Shown: piece by piece, positions 45,678-53,438 of the stretch | Position numbering within the stretch: position 1 is the first letter of the stretch | How the letters are laid out: every line of letters begins with the position of its first letter | Assembly (NCBI GenBank): GCA_017456015.1 | Contig: JAFTLL010000001.1 | Location: 58,516-122,515, forward strand | Direction of reading: 5' to 3' | Source of the DNA: Clostridia bacterium | GTDB taxonomy: Bacteria > Bacillota_A > Clostridia > Oscillospirales > Acutalibacteraceae | DNA length: 64,000 nucleotides | The notes under the pieces: generated by a model | Database searches by the model: none | What the model was told of the DNA's origin: nothing | What the model saw: only the letters and a program-made list of their open reading frames with translations | Made by a program: the position numbers and the translations under genes

Positions 45678-46735
45678 AATCCTTTCTCCTTATTCCAAAC
45701 ATAAGATGTGTAGCGGCCGCCACTGATTTTTACAATTTCACCGTTCTTAACAAGATCATTTAATGTTCTTTGAACAGTCACTTGACTAATATCCGGGCAT
45801 TTTTGCATAATCTCTGTCTTTGTGATTTTACCAAGCGTATCTTTGATGATTTCTCGTATGCGGTCGGGTTTTGACATTCCGCTTGTTGCCAAAACTTTTA
45901 CACGAGCAGAGAAATCGCGATAAGCAGAAAGAATAACGCCTAACATATACCTAACAAAGTGAGAGTAATCGTTTTCTTCTTCGTGCCAATCTTGTGAGCT
46001 GCTTTGTAATGCTTCGTAATAGGTGTCTTTTGTGTTTTCAATTGCTTTTTCGATACTGATATATTTTCCGACGATATATCCGGAGCGATAGAGAAGAAGC
46101 AGTGTAAGCAGTCGGCTCATTCTTCCATTGCCATCGTTGAACGGATGGATACAAAGAAAATCCAGAATAAACATCGGAATAATAAGAAGCGGATCAGCAT
46201 CACTGTGATGGATAGCATCGTCATATGCAGCGCAAATCGATTCCATGGCCTCCGGAGTTTCCCACGCTGCCAACGGGTGGAATCGCACAAATCGATTGCC
46301 CTCTGCATCTTCTTCTGCAATGATGTTATCTGCATTCTTATAATTGCCGCCAATGGATTTGCCACTGAATTTGTACAGATTGCGATGCAACTGCAAAATA
46401 TAAGAGGGGCGAACAAGAATATAATCATAATCCTCGTGTATTGAAGCCAACACATCTCGATAACCGGCTATCTCCTGCTCGTCACGAGAACGAGGTGTTG
46501 TTTTATTAGCCAAAAGTTTTTTCAAACGGCCATTTGAAGTGTAAATACCTTCAATATTATTAGAAGCTTCTGTGCTCTGTATCTTTGCAATTTCCACTAA
46601 CTGAGTTAGAGTGTCGCTTTGCGCTTCAATATAAAGCTTTTGTTCACCTTTAAATTCGTGTATTTGAGAAAGCATATTCACAATTTCGGGAGTTAAAAGT
46701 TGTTGCCATTTTTTATTGTATTCGTAAGCTCTCAT
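45674..46735 (-). CDS. Fic family protein with N-terminal inhibitory helix and winged helix
   Basis: A 353-residue protein. The N-terminal Fic_N part carries the inhibitory-helix motif ASNNIEG (S-x3-E-G, class II). The catalytic core is HPFNDGNGRMSRL near residue 197 with all key residues (His, Asp, Gly, Asn, Gly, Arg). The C-terminal winged helix (about 290-345: TKTEIMQKCPDIS ... RTLNDLVKNGEI) should bind DNA. Fic proteins usually AMPylate proteins. It is the first gene of the restriction operon, behind its own promoter with a palindrome over the -10, so it may also regulate the operon. Confidence 0.9.
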   Translation of the reverse strand: MRAYEYNKKWQQLLTPEIVNMLSQIHEFKGEQKLYIEAQSDTLTQLVEIAKIQSTEASNNIEGIYTSNGRLKKLLANKTTPRSRDEQEIAGYRDVLASIHEDYDYILVRPSYILQLHRNLYKFSGKSIGGNYKNADNIIAEEDAEGNRFVRFHPLAAWETPEAMESICAAYDDAIHHSDADPLLIIPMFILDFLCIHPFNDGNGRMSRLLTLLLLYRSGYIVGKYISIEKAIENTKDTYYEALQSSSQDWHEEENDYSHFVRYMLGVILSAYRDFSARVKVLATSGMSKPDRIREIIKDTLGKITKTEIMQKCPDISQVTVQRTLNDLVKNGEIVKISGGRYTSYVWNKEKGL

Positions 46736-46779
46736 TTATATCTTCTCCTGAATTCAATTTGCTCATTTTTATTATTTTG

Positions 46780-46818
46780 ATACAATTACATTGTATTCGC
46801 AACTTCGTTAATTGTCAA
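46780..46818 (-). promoter_or_regulatory. promoter and operator of the Fic-hsd operon
   Basis: On the minus strand TTGACA (46813-46818), 17 bp, TACAAT (46790-46795). A palindrome ATACAAT-TAC-ATTGTAT (46780-46796) covers the -10, a natural site for the winged helix of the Fic protein. Bases 46819-47005 hold no gene that I can support. Confidence 0.65.
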
Positions 46819-47005
46819 GTTTAATTTAATCATTTTTACGAAAATGATAAAATTAATTGTTGCTTTAATAGCGCGTGTAGGTGCGGAACCAGAGATTACA
46901 AGTTCGAATAGTATGAAAGTGTTATTATTAAAAATCCAGTAATATCAACGATTCTGACCATATCATCAATCAAAAAAGTGTCTTAAATCTTGCAAAAATT
47001 ACAGA

Positions 47006-47029
47006 TTTTGACCACTTATTTGACCACTT
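47006..47029 (+). repeat. right arm-type repeat pair
   Basis: TTTTGACCACTTAT (47006-47019) and ATTTGACCACTT (47018-47029), GACC cores 12 bp apart, matching the pairs at 35461 and 35695. It lies 124 bases before the right core. Confidence 0.7.
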
Positions 47030-47152
47030 CCGGAAGCAAAACAGAAAAAATATATGGAAATAATGGGCCAAAAGCAAAAAAAAACGCCCCTAAAACCCCA
47101 GCAGAAAGGGCTAAAAAGAGGCATTCTCAACAAAAAGAAGTTGTGAAATATT

Positions 47153-47197
47153 TTTGGGAGCAAGATGCCACAGGTTCGAACCCTGTCACTCCGACCA
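47153..47197 (+). pseudogene. 3' half of the disrupted tRNA-Pro(TGG), with right core (attR)
   Basis: Bases 47153-47159 are the anticodon loop TTTGGGA; GCAAG, a five-base variable region, T-arm ACAGG-TTCGAAC-CCTGT, acceptor CACTCCG, discriminator A and CCA follow. There is no 5' half upstream (the bases before are A/T-rich island sequence). The first 12 bases repeat 35372-35383. Confidence 0.88.
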
Positions 47198-47204
47198 AAA
47201 AAAG

Positions 47205-47244
47205 ACCGTTTTTAAGGCTTAAAACCTTCAAAAACGGTTTTTTT
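47205..47244 (+). terminator. former terminator of the host tRNA-Pro
   Basis: A 13-bp stem with one bulge (47205-47217 with 47225-47238) and a run of T. It sits just after the 3' tRNA half, as expected of the original gene. From 47245 to 47572 I see no gene. Confidence 0.75.
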
Positions 47245-47572
47245 GTTATATTGCACACCTGCGTCTTAAATCCAAAATCTTTACGCATAAAAATCACCTC
47301 GTTTTTGTTTTACAGGATAATTATACCATTTTTACTCCGGTTTCTCAATGCTTTATTCGTGGCTTTAAACGGTTGCCGTGTATGCGCAGTTTTTATCCGC
47401 AGTTTATCTCACTTGCGCGAATGGAATACACAGATACAGTGGAAATAAGGCTGCCAAAGAATATGTAAGAAACAGAAAAAAGGGGGGAAAGTGCTTTTTA
47501 GGTATAGAGGTGGCATAAATTTCACGAACGGCGCATATGCTTTTGGTAATACATATTATGGAAGGTGCATAT

Positions 47573-48103
47573 ATGAAACGTTCGGTATCGCTTTGGCAGT
47601 TTGCCGGCTTTTCTTTGGTGTCACTTGGCGGAACACTGCTTCATTATTTGTATGATTGGACAAATCAAAGCGTTCTAATCGCGCCGTTTTCGGGCGTGAA
47701 CGAATCCACCTGGGAACACATGAAGCTGCTGTTCTTTCCAATGCTTATTTTTGCGCTGGTTCAAAGCCGCTTTTTCAAAGAATACGAAAATTTTTGGTGT
47801 GTCAAACTGATTGGAATCGTGTTTGGCCTTTTGATGATTCCGGTATTGTTTTACACTTACAACGGCGTATTCGGGCGCTCTCCCGATTGGTTCAATATAA
47901 CCATCTTTTTTGTGGCGGCAGCCGCGGCCTATCTTCTGGAAGCACGGCTGTTAAAAAAGGATAACATACGCTGCCGGCGTCCATGGCTTGCTTTTGCGGT
48001 GATATGTCTTATCGGCATTCTGTTCGTGGTGTTCACTTTTGCCACACCGCAAATTCCGTTATTTAAAGACCCGCTTACCGGAACATATGGCATTAATGGT
48101 TAA
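47573..48103 (+). CDS. membrane protein, DUF6512-like
   Basis: A 176-residue protein with about five hydrophobic helices from ATG 47573 behind GGAAGG. The region LGGTLLHYLYDWTNQS ... VNESTWEHMKLLFFP is the part I associate with DUF6512 (from memory). Function unknown. The longer in-frame start at 47537 has no ribosome binding site. Alone, with its own terminator. Confidence 0.7.
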   Translation: MKRSVSLWQFAGFSLVSLGGTLLHYLYDWTNQSVLIAPFSGVNESTWEHMKLLFFPMLIFALVQSRFFKEYENFWCVKLIGIVFGLLMIPVLFYTYNGVFGRSPDWFNITIFFVAAAAAYLLEARLLKKDNIRCRRPWLAFAVICLIGILFVVFTFATPQIPLFKDPLTGTYGING

Positions 48104-48108
48104 TTTTT

Positions 48109-48136
48109 CGGCACCCTCACACGAGGGTGCCGTTTT
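48109..48136 (+). terminator. terminator of the DUF6512-like gene
   Basis: A perfect 10-bp stem (48109-48118 with 48123-48132), ACAC loop, then TTTT. Confidence 0.85.
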
Positions 48137-48147
48137 GGTTCTATCAT

Positions 48148-49314
48148 CTATTCATAACATTCTCTTAGAATCTCTAAAATTTCAGCGTTGTCCACATATT
48201 TATAACATCCGCCGGGCGTGGTGGAATCAGCGATTTTTTCGAGCATTTCTTCGGTTGCGCCGAGCTCGCGGAGCCCGGTGGGGATGCCCATTTCTTTTAT
48301 AAAATCCGTCATAGCGTCAATGCCTGCAAGAGCGATTTGGTCATCGGTCATACCGTCGGGGTTTATATTCCAGACGTTTTTTGCAAAGCGAACGAATTTT
48401 TGCAGCCCGTTTTTATAAATGTGCTTGTAATATGGAATGGATACGACGGCAAGACCAACACCGTGGGGGCAATCGGTATATGCGCCGACCTGATGCTCAA
48501 TATTGTGCACCTCCCAATCCTGCGTTTTGGAAAGGCCGGTAATTTTATTGAGTCCCAGTGTGGCGCACCACATAATATTGCTGCGTGCTTCGTAATCGGT
48601 GGGATTTATTAGTGCTTGGCGAGTGCTGTTAATCAGCGATTTTAATACGGCTTCAATAAGATAATCGGTGGTATTGTCATCATCGCCCGAAAAATATTGT
48701 TCGCACAGGTGGCTCATCACATCATAGACACCGCTGACCATTTGAATTTTGGGGACGGAATAGGTGTATTCCGGATTTAGAATCGAAAATTTTGGGTTAA
48801 CTTCGGCACCGAACACTCTGCCGCCCTTAATCATTTGTTCTTCGTGCGTGATAACCGAGCCGGCATTCATTTCAGATGCTGTTCCTGCCATAGTGAGAAT
48901 CGAGGCAACCGGTATAATTTTATTATCCACTGCTTTAAAGTCCACCCAATATTTTTGCCACGGGTCGCCATCGCAATAAGCAGAAACGGAGATGGCTTTT
49001 GCGCAGTCGACAACCGAACCGCCGCCGACAGCCAAAATCAAATCAATATGATGCTCGCGAACAAGCCTTGCACCGTCCATCATTTGAGAATAGGTGGGAT
49101 TGGACTTGATACCTTCAAGCTCCACAATCGTTTTGCCGGTGGTTTTAAGGGCGGTGATAACTGTGTCATACAGACCGATTTTTTTAATAGCCGCCTTGCC
49201 GTAAATCAGAAGAATATTTTTGCCATAGCCTTTCAGTTCGGGTTCGAGATTGTCCATAGCGGTTTTTCCAAAATAAATTTTTGTAGGGTTATAAAAAGTA
49301 AAATCAAGCTTCAT
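48148..49314 (-). CDS. iron-containing alcohol dehydrogenase
   Basis: A 388-residue group III dehydrogenase of the butanol dehydrogenase/YqhD type. The start MKLDFTFYNPTKIYFGK at ATG 49314 has AAAGGAG. NAD(P)-binding GGGSVVDCAKAISV (about residue 95), a metal site with GTASEMNAGSVIT and the metal histidines in HLCEQYF and HNIEHQVGAYTDCPHG. It reduces aldehydes in fermentation. It has a promoter at 49349-49377 and a palindrome upstream. Confidence 0.92.
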   Translation of the reverse strand: MKLDFTFYNPTKIYFGKTAMDNLEPELKGYGKNILLIYGKAAIKKIGLYDTVITALKTTGKTIVELEGIKSNPTYSQMMDGARLVREHHIDLILAVGGGSVVDCAKAISVSAYCDGDPWQKYWVDFKAVDNKIIPVASILTMAGTASEMNAGSVITHEEQMIKGGRVFGAEVNPKFSILNPEYTYSVPKIQMVSGVYDVMSHLCEQYFSGDDDNTTDYLIEAVLKSLINSTRQALINPTDYEARSNIMWCATLGLNKITGLSKTQDWEVHNIEHQVGAYTDCPHGVGLAVVSIPYYKHIYKNGLQKFVRFAKNVWNINPDGMTDDQIALAGIDAMTDFIKEMGIPTGLRELGATEEMLEKIADSTTPGGCYKYVDNAEILEILRECYE

Positions 49315-49348
49315 AGATTTACTCCTTTGCCAAATTTGTGTTTGTTTT

Positions 49349-49377
49349 ATTATATCGTATTTATCCATATTTCTCAA
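49349..49377 (-). promoter_or_regulatory. promoter of the alcohol dehydrogenase gene
   Basis: TTGAGA (49372-49377), 17 bp, TATAAT (49349-49354) on the minus strand. Confidence 0.65.
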
Positions 49378-49385
49378 TATTTTCT

Positions 49386-49401
49386 TTTATGTCAACATAA
49401 A
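49386..49401. promoter_or_regulatory. 16-bp palindrome upstream of the alcohol dehydrogenase promoter
   Basis: TTTATGT-CA-ACATAAA, a perfect inverted repeat nine bases before the -35; a possible regulator site. It does not match the Rex or FNR consensus closely. Confidence 0.45.
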
Positions 49402-49437
49402 GAAAAACCGCTTAGAATAAAATCCAAGCGGTTTTAA
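49402..49437 (-). terminator. terminator of the PIG-L/NagB-like transcript
   Basis: A 10-bp stem (49404-49413 with 49426-49435) with a 12-base loop, followed on the minus strand by a T-run; 28 bases after the NagB-like stop. Confidence 0.75.
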
Positions 49438-49463
49438 TAAATATTCCAGATTTTAGAAATGGT

Positions 49464-50411
49464 TTAGTTGCACTCTGCTACAAGTGGACCGGCAAGCTCT
49501 TTCAGGAAGAATAGTTTGCCTGCGAGTGTGGGGATATAAGAAGAGGTAATCCAAGGTGTTTTACCGTAGCGAAGGGTCATCCAGAGTGACATACCTTGCC
49601 ATTGCATGCCTCGGCCGAGGGTACCGTCTGCACCACCGATTGCATAGTCTGCTTGTAAGAATAAAGCAGGACCGATTGTGTTTGCGCGACAGGGGACAAG
49701 GGTTGTTTTTGATTTAAAGCTTGTTAAAGCATTTTGTTCCACAGTGAGTGGGTGAATTTTAGCAGCAATTTTGTAAGGTTGCTTCTCCCATTCTTCTGCT
49801 GTTGCATAATCCTCTGCGAAGGTCGGTTCCCAGAATGCGATATGGCACATTCTGCCAATTCCGTACACAAGAACCAATTTTGCGCCTTCTGCTTTTAATG
49901 CTGCAATTTTTTCGGGATAGGTAGGGAGATTTTCTTTTGTTGCAAAGTTTCGTTGCTCTTTTGGTACAGTTAATTCACCGAGGGGGTTGAAGAGAGCCTG
50001 GTTCATAGCATATTGAAACGCACCTGTTTGGTTTGGTTCTAGCGTGTTGCCTTCTGCGTCTGCCCATTCATCCATATTAAAGGTATGTACATGTTCGCAG
50101 GAAACATTCCATTCTTTTATAAAATAAACCACCCATTTATACATTCCCATAGGTCCAACGGGGAGAATAAAGGCAATCTTTTCGCCTCTTTCTTTGGCAA
50201 GCTTGATTTGCATTGCGATTTCGTGCCCCATATAGGTTTCGAACTCTGCAAGACTGTCACAGGGAATAGGAGTGAAGCCTTCGTTCCAATGTGCCTGTCT
50301 TTCGGTAATTTTTTCGGGCGCATCAATGCAAGCGTCAATTTTGTCAAAATCCCATCCTGCCGGGTAAAATCCTTCTAATGCGGAACCTTTTACTGTTGAG
50401 TTAAAATTCAT
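49464..50411 (-). CDS. NagB-like glucosamine-6-phosphate isomerase family protein with altered active site
   Basis: A 315-residue protein of the NagB/RpiA fold. It keeps FNMDEWAD (family NMDEY) and a long insertion with [12 protein letters not shown]. The catalytic loop of NagB, GVGxDGHIAFNEP, reads [13 protein letters not shown]: His and Glu are kept but Asp is Met. This predicts a changed reaction or substrate. The start ATG 50411 has AGGAGG. It follows the PIG-L deacetylase gene by 20 bases; the pair looks like a de-N-acetylation/deamination couple under the AraC regulator. Confidence 0.8.
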   Translation of the reverse strand: MNFNSTVKGSALEGFYPAGWDFDKIDACIDAPEKITERQAHWNEGFTPIPCDSLAEFETYMGHEIAMQIKLAKERGEKIAFILPVGPMGMYKWVVYFIKEWNVSCEHVHTFNMDEWADAEGNTLEPNQTGAFQYAMNQALFNPLGELTVPKEQRNFATKENLPTYPEKIAALKAEGAKLVLVYGIGRMCHIAFWEPTFAEDYATAEEWEKQPYKIAAKIHPLTVEQNALTSFKSKTTLVPCRANTIGPALFLQADYAIGGADGTLGRGMQWQGMSLWMTLRYGKTPWITSSYIPTLAGKLFFLKELAGPLVAECN

Positions 50412-50431
50412 TGTTCTTTCCTCCTGAAATT

Positions 50432-51136
50432 TTATGGTAAATACCGTTTTGTTGTACCTTTTAAATACACCTGACATTGTTTAAAACCTTCCGCATAGTC
50501 TGCACCACACTGGAAACCTCTGTATCTGCAACAGGTTTTGACCATATCAGGGAAATCGATATTATCGTGGTCACGCATCCATACAATTTGAGATTCATGG
50601 CAATTTAACATTTCTAATTTTTTATCGATATAATCAGAAACATCAACATATTCGGTTGGGTTGAAATTCACACCGCACAAGGTATCCATATAGTAGACCG
50701 GGGTTAAACGCGCTTTTCCTTCAACGCCTACATTGTAATGTGGTAATGTTGCGGTAAAACATGCGTCAAACACAAGTTTTGATGTAACGACATGATCCGG
50801 CATGTAATCGTCAGGGTCATGGGTGATAATGAAATCGGGATTCACCTTTTTAATTACACGAACGACCTTATCTCTGGCTTCTTTATTGTCATAGATTTCA
50901 AGGTCGTCAAACCCGCCCCAAATCACCTCGAAACCGGCGAGTTCTCCGCTTTTTTGGGCTTCCTTGGCCCTCATTTTTCTTAGTTCATCCGGCATGATGA
51001 TTTCATGGCCTTGATTGCCACTTGACAGATGGCATACCACTACTCTGTCGCCACGCTCTTTGCATTTTAACAGTGTTCCGGCGCATGCAATTTCCATATC
51101 ATCCGGGTGACTTGAAATTACCAAAACCGTATACAT
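50432..51136 (-). CDS. PIG-L family N-acetylglucosaminyl deacetylase-like protein
   Basis: A 234-residue zinc deacetylase. The metal motif [13 protein letters not shown] (HPDD, His and Asp ligands) is at residue 9, and the third ligand is probably in [10 protein letters not shown]. The family removes acetyl groups from GlcNAc-containing small molecules. First gene of a two-gene unit with the NagB-like protein, divergent from an AraC regulator 117 bases away. Confidence 0.88.
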   Translation of the reverse strand: MYTVLVISSHPDDMEIACAGTLLKCKERGDRVVVCHLSSGNQGHEIIMPDELRKMRAKEAQKSGELAGFEVIWGGFDDLEIYDNKEARDKVVRVIKKVNPDFIITHDPDDYMPDHVVTSKLVFDACFTATLPHYNVGVEGKARLTPVYYMDTLCGVNFNPTEYVDVSDYIDKKLEMLNCHESQIVWMRDHDNIDFPDMVKTCCRYRGFQCGADYAEGFKQCQVYLKGTTKRYLP

Positions 51137-51193
51137 ATAAAGCCTCCTTTATAGGAAAATATTATTTTCTAATTTCATTATAACAATTCGGTC

Positions 51194-51223
51194 TTTACAA
51201 GAGAGTGCAAAATCAGTTATAAT
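51194..51223 (+). promoter_or_regulatory. predicted promoter of the AraC regulator
   Basis: TTTACA (51194-51199), 18 bp, TATAAT (51218-51223). Confidence 0.5.
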
Positions 51224-51253
51224 AGTTATAAAATTAGACATGGAAGTGAAATT

Positions 51254-52141
51254 GTGAAAGATAATTTTACACGCATTCGTTTTGATAAAATTTTCAATGT
51301 AGACGAAATCATAACTATTTTTTATATGGAGTTGTCCAAGAACTTTTATTATGAAGGGGAAAAGCATGATTTTTGGGAGATGGTTTATATTGATAAAGGG
51401 GAGATGCTTTGTACCGCAGATGAAAAACGTTTTCTTTTAAAAAGCGGTGAAATGACCTTTCATAAACCAAATGAATTTCATAATCTTTCAGGAAACAGCA
51501 AGGTTGCCCCAAATATAAGTATTCTCACTTTTGAATGCAAGAGCACGGCAATGAAACAGTTTGAAGGAAAAATTTTTCGCCTTAATGCAGAAGAAAAAAC
51601 CTTGCTTTCTACACTTTTTTCAGAAGGTCTGTCCTGTTATCGGCTTGAAGATGAGTACAACCCGCTTTTGCAAAGGATGAAGAAGATAACGCCTTGCCCT
51701 TATGGAAGCAGTCAAATGACAAAAAATTTATTAGAGGTTTTTTTAATAAAGCTTTGTCGTAACACCGATGTAGTAACAAAGGATATGCGGCAAAGCTATG
51801 TGATAGATGGTATCAATGTTCCGTATAATGTAAAGGAAATCCTTGATTATTTGAAAGCGCATATTTATGGGAAGGTTACAGTCAGCGGTTTGGCAAAATA
51901 TCTGGATAAAAGCGAAAGCACGGTAAAACAGCTCTTTGCGCAGTATCATGACGGAGGGGTTATCCGCTACTATAACATGCTTAAAATTAAAGAGGCGCGC
52001 AAGCTCATTCGCGAGGGAAATTACAATATGGCACAAATTTCGGATCTGTTGCAGTTTGACAATCCGCAGTATTTTTCCAAATGTTTTAAAAGGGTGACCA
52101 ATATGACACCGAGTGAATATAAGGCTTCCATCATTGGATAA
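51254..52141 (+). CDS. AraC family transcriptional regulator
   Basis: A 295-residue protein. Residues about 25-105 are a cupin sugar-sensing domain (FWEMVYIDKGEM; MTFHKPNEFH). The double helix-turn-helix lies at about 195-292 with LAKYLDKSESTVKQLF and NMAQISDLLQFDNPQYFSKCFKRVTNMTP. The start is GTG 51254 with GGAAGTGA upstream. Divergent from the PIG-L/NagB-like pair, which it most likely activates with an amino sugar as inducer. Confidence 0.9.
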   Translation: MKDNFTRIRFDKIFNVDEIITIFYMELSKNFYYEGEKHDFWEMVYIDKGEMLCTADEKRFLLKSGEMTFHKPNEFHNLSGNSKVAPNISILTFECKSTAMKQFEGKIFRLNAEEKTLLSTLFSEGLSCYRLEDEYNPLLQRMKKITPCPYGSSQMTKNLLEVFLIKLCRNTDVVTKDMRQSYVIDGINVPYNVKEILDYLKAHIYGKVTVSGLAKYLDKSESTVKQLFAQYHDGGVIRYYNMLKIKEARKLIREGNYNMAQISDLLQFDNPQYFSKCFKRVTNMTPSEYKASIIG

Positions 52142-52146
52142 TAAAG

Positions 52147-52178
52147 AAACAGCGAGGCAAAATGCCTCGCTGTTTGCA
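52147..52178. terminator. terminator between araC-type gene and GNAT gene
   Basis: A 13-bp stem (52147-52159 with 52163-52175), AAA loop; convergent genes on both sides. Confidence 0.75.
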
Positions 52179-52185
52179 GTATATA

Positions 52186-52614
52186 TCAATCGAGCGTTTT
52201 TTCAAGCCAAATATGCGGGCAGTCCTGCTCATAATCCATTTCGCCGAATTCGGTGTAGCCCGAATTTTTATAAAATGCACGGGCCCGATACTGCGCATGA
52301 AGGCATAGGGTTTTGCCACCCAATGCTTTGGCTTCTTTTTCTGCATGGGACAGCAAAACGGTGCCGATTCCAAGACCGCGGTATGCTTTGCGCACACACA
52401 ACCTGCCTACAACAAAGCGGCCGTTAGGTTTGTCCTCAAAAATGCGGCAGGTGGCCAAAGGCAAATCCTGTTCGTTATATAAAACAAAGTGGGTTGCGAT
52501 TTTGTCGGTATCGTCAAACTCATCAAAGAACCCTTGCTCATCTACAAAGACTTCTATACGCAAGGAAAGGGCCTCATCGGGAAGGTGGTCATAGCTTTTG
52601 ATTTTATAATCCAT
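52186..52614 (-). CDS. GNAT acetyltransferase, ElaA-like
   Basis: A 142-residue GNAT domain. RIEVFVDEQG (start region), the acetyl-CoA loop VRKAYRGLGIGTVLL, and the end GYTEFGEMDYEQDCPHIWLEK fit the ElaA/YitI-like group. Substrate unknown. Single gene with weak GGAA ribosome binding site. Confidence 0.85.
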   Translation of the reverse strand: MDYKIKSYDHLPDEALSLRIEVFVDEQGFFDEFDDTDKIATHFVLYNEQDLPLATCRIFEDKPNGRFVVGRLCVRKAYRGLGIGTVLLSHAEKEAKALGGKTLCLHAQYRARAFYKNSGYTEFGEMDYEQDCPHIWLEKTLD

Positions 52615-52682
52615 ATATTGTTCCTTTGTTTCGTTTTTTATGTATTATATATCATTTTTTTACTTTTCTCAATACCGAATTT

Positions 52683-53438
52683 TCATTTTTGCTTATAGAC
52701 AATATAATTACAATTGCTGCTTTTTGCGCGTTCCTTCATTTGTGCATAGACTCTGTCGCGGAGGCGGATGGCCTTTTCTTTTTTATTTGTACCGACAGCT
52801 TGAAACGGACCGTCAATATAAAGGGTAATACTCGGCCTTTTACCCGGCTTTCGCTCTTGGTAGGTGGTTGTCATAGAATAAACCGGTACATTTAAGTTTA
52901 CGGGATACTTAAAAGAGGTTTCGGAAAAGGGGCGAATGTCGGTATAATATTCCCATAAATGCGCTTCGGGATAGATGATAACAGGGTGTCCCGATTGAAT
53001 CCGTTGCTCGATTGCACCGGCAAAGGTTTTCATACCCTGTAAGGTATCGGGAATCGGCAACGCGCCGAGATAAGGCAAAATTTTACCAATGACCGGAAGA
53101 TACATATTTGCTGCACTTACCACCGTATATATCCGCTTTGGGAAACAGGCAAGGGCGGGATGAAAGACATCGCCGATGGGCTGTGTATGATTGCCGTACA
53201 GAAAAAAACCGCCTTTTTGCTTTCGTACTTTTTTTGCACCCTTTATTCTCAAATGCAAAAAAAGCCGGCAATATATGTTGGAAAATAGCAATGCCAGCGT
53301 ATAAATCATTCCTGACAGAAATCGGGATTTCGCATCGGTCCGGTTCCATTTGTAATCTTTGGGGAGCGTATATTCTTCGCCCACTTGAAAGAAATCGTCA
53401 GAGAAATCGGTATAGTACCGTATTTTTTCATTATTCAT
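52683..53438 (-). CDS. PlsC-like acyltransferase
   Basis: A 251-residue protein with a membrane helix near residues 45-65 and the acyltransferase domain with NHTQPIGD (motif I), KRIY and VIIYPEAHLWEYY (motif III, EGT-like place). The motif I His and Asp are separated by five residues rather than four. Start ATG 53438, coupled to the preceding gene. Acts at the membrane, transferring acyl groups to a glycerol- or lysolipid. Confidence 0.8.
   Translation of the reverse strand: MNNEKIRYYTDFSDDFFQVGEEYTLPKDYKWNRTDAKSRFLSGMIYTLALLFSNIYCRLFLHLRIKGAKKVRKQKGGFFLYGNHTQPIGDVFHPALACFPKRIYTVVSAANMYLPVIGKILPYLGALPIPDTLQGMKTFAGAIEQRIQSGHPVIIYPEAHLWEYYTDIRPFSETSFKYPVNLNVPVYSMTTTYQERKPGKRPSITLYIDGPFQAVGTNKKEKAIRLRDRVYAQMKERAKSSNCNYIVYKQK

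Larger units (their letters stand above)
35372..47164. mobile_element. about 11.8-kb genomic island inserted in tRNA-Pro(TGG)
   Basis: Bounded by identical 12-bp cores (35372-35383 and 47153-47164) that are the anticodon loop and 3' anticodon stem of a split tRNA-Pro. It carries a replacement tRNA-Pro, a DUF6809-like gene, a small RNA, a frameshifted DUF3800 gene and a nine-gene leftward type I restriction-modification operon with Fic, SieB-like and nuclease-like partners. Base composition is more AT-rich than the flanks. There is no integrase, relaxase or transposase, so it would need a recombinase in trans or has lost its own. Confidence 0.8.

Noticed and set aside
47160..47291. Leftward open frame with GAGGTGA and ATG near 47290
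   Set aside because: It reads antisense through the tRNA terminator and the tRNA half; such frames are common artefacts at tRNA genes.
46990..47448. Rightward open frame of 152 residues over the right island end
   Set aside because: It runs through the 3' tRNA half and its terminator, has no ribosome binding site and no protein-like composition.
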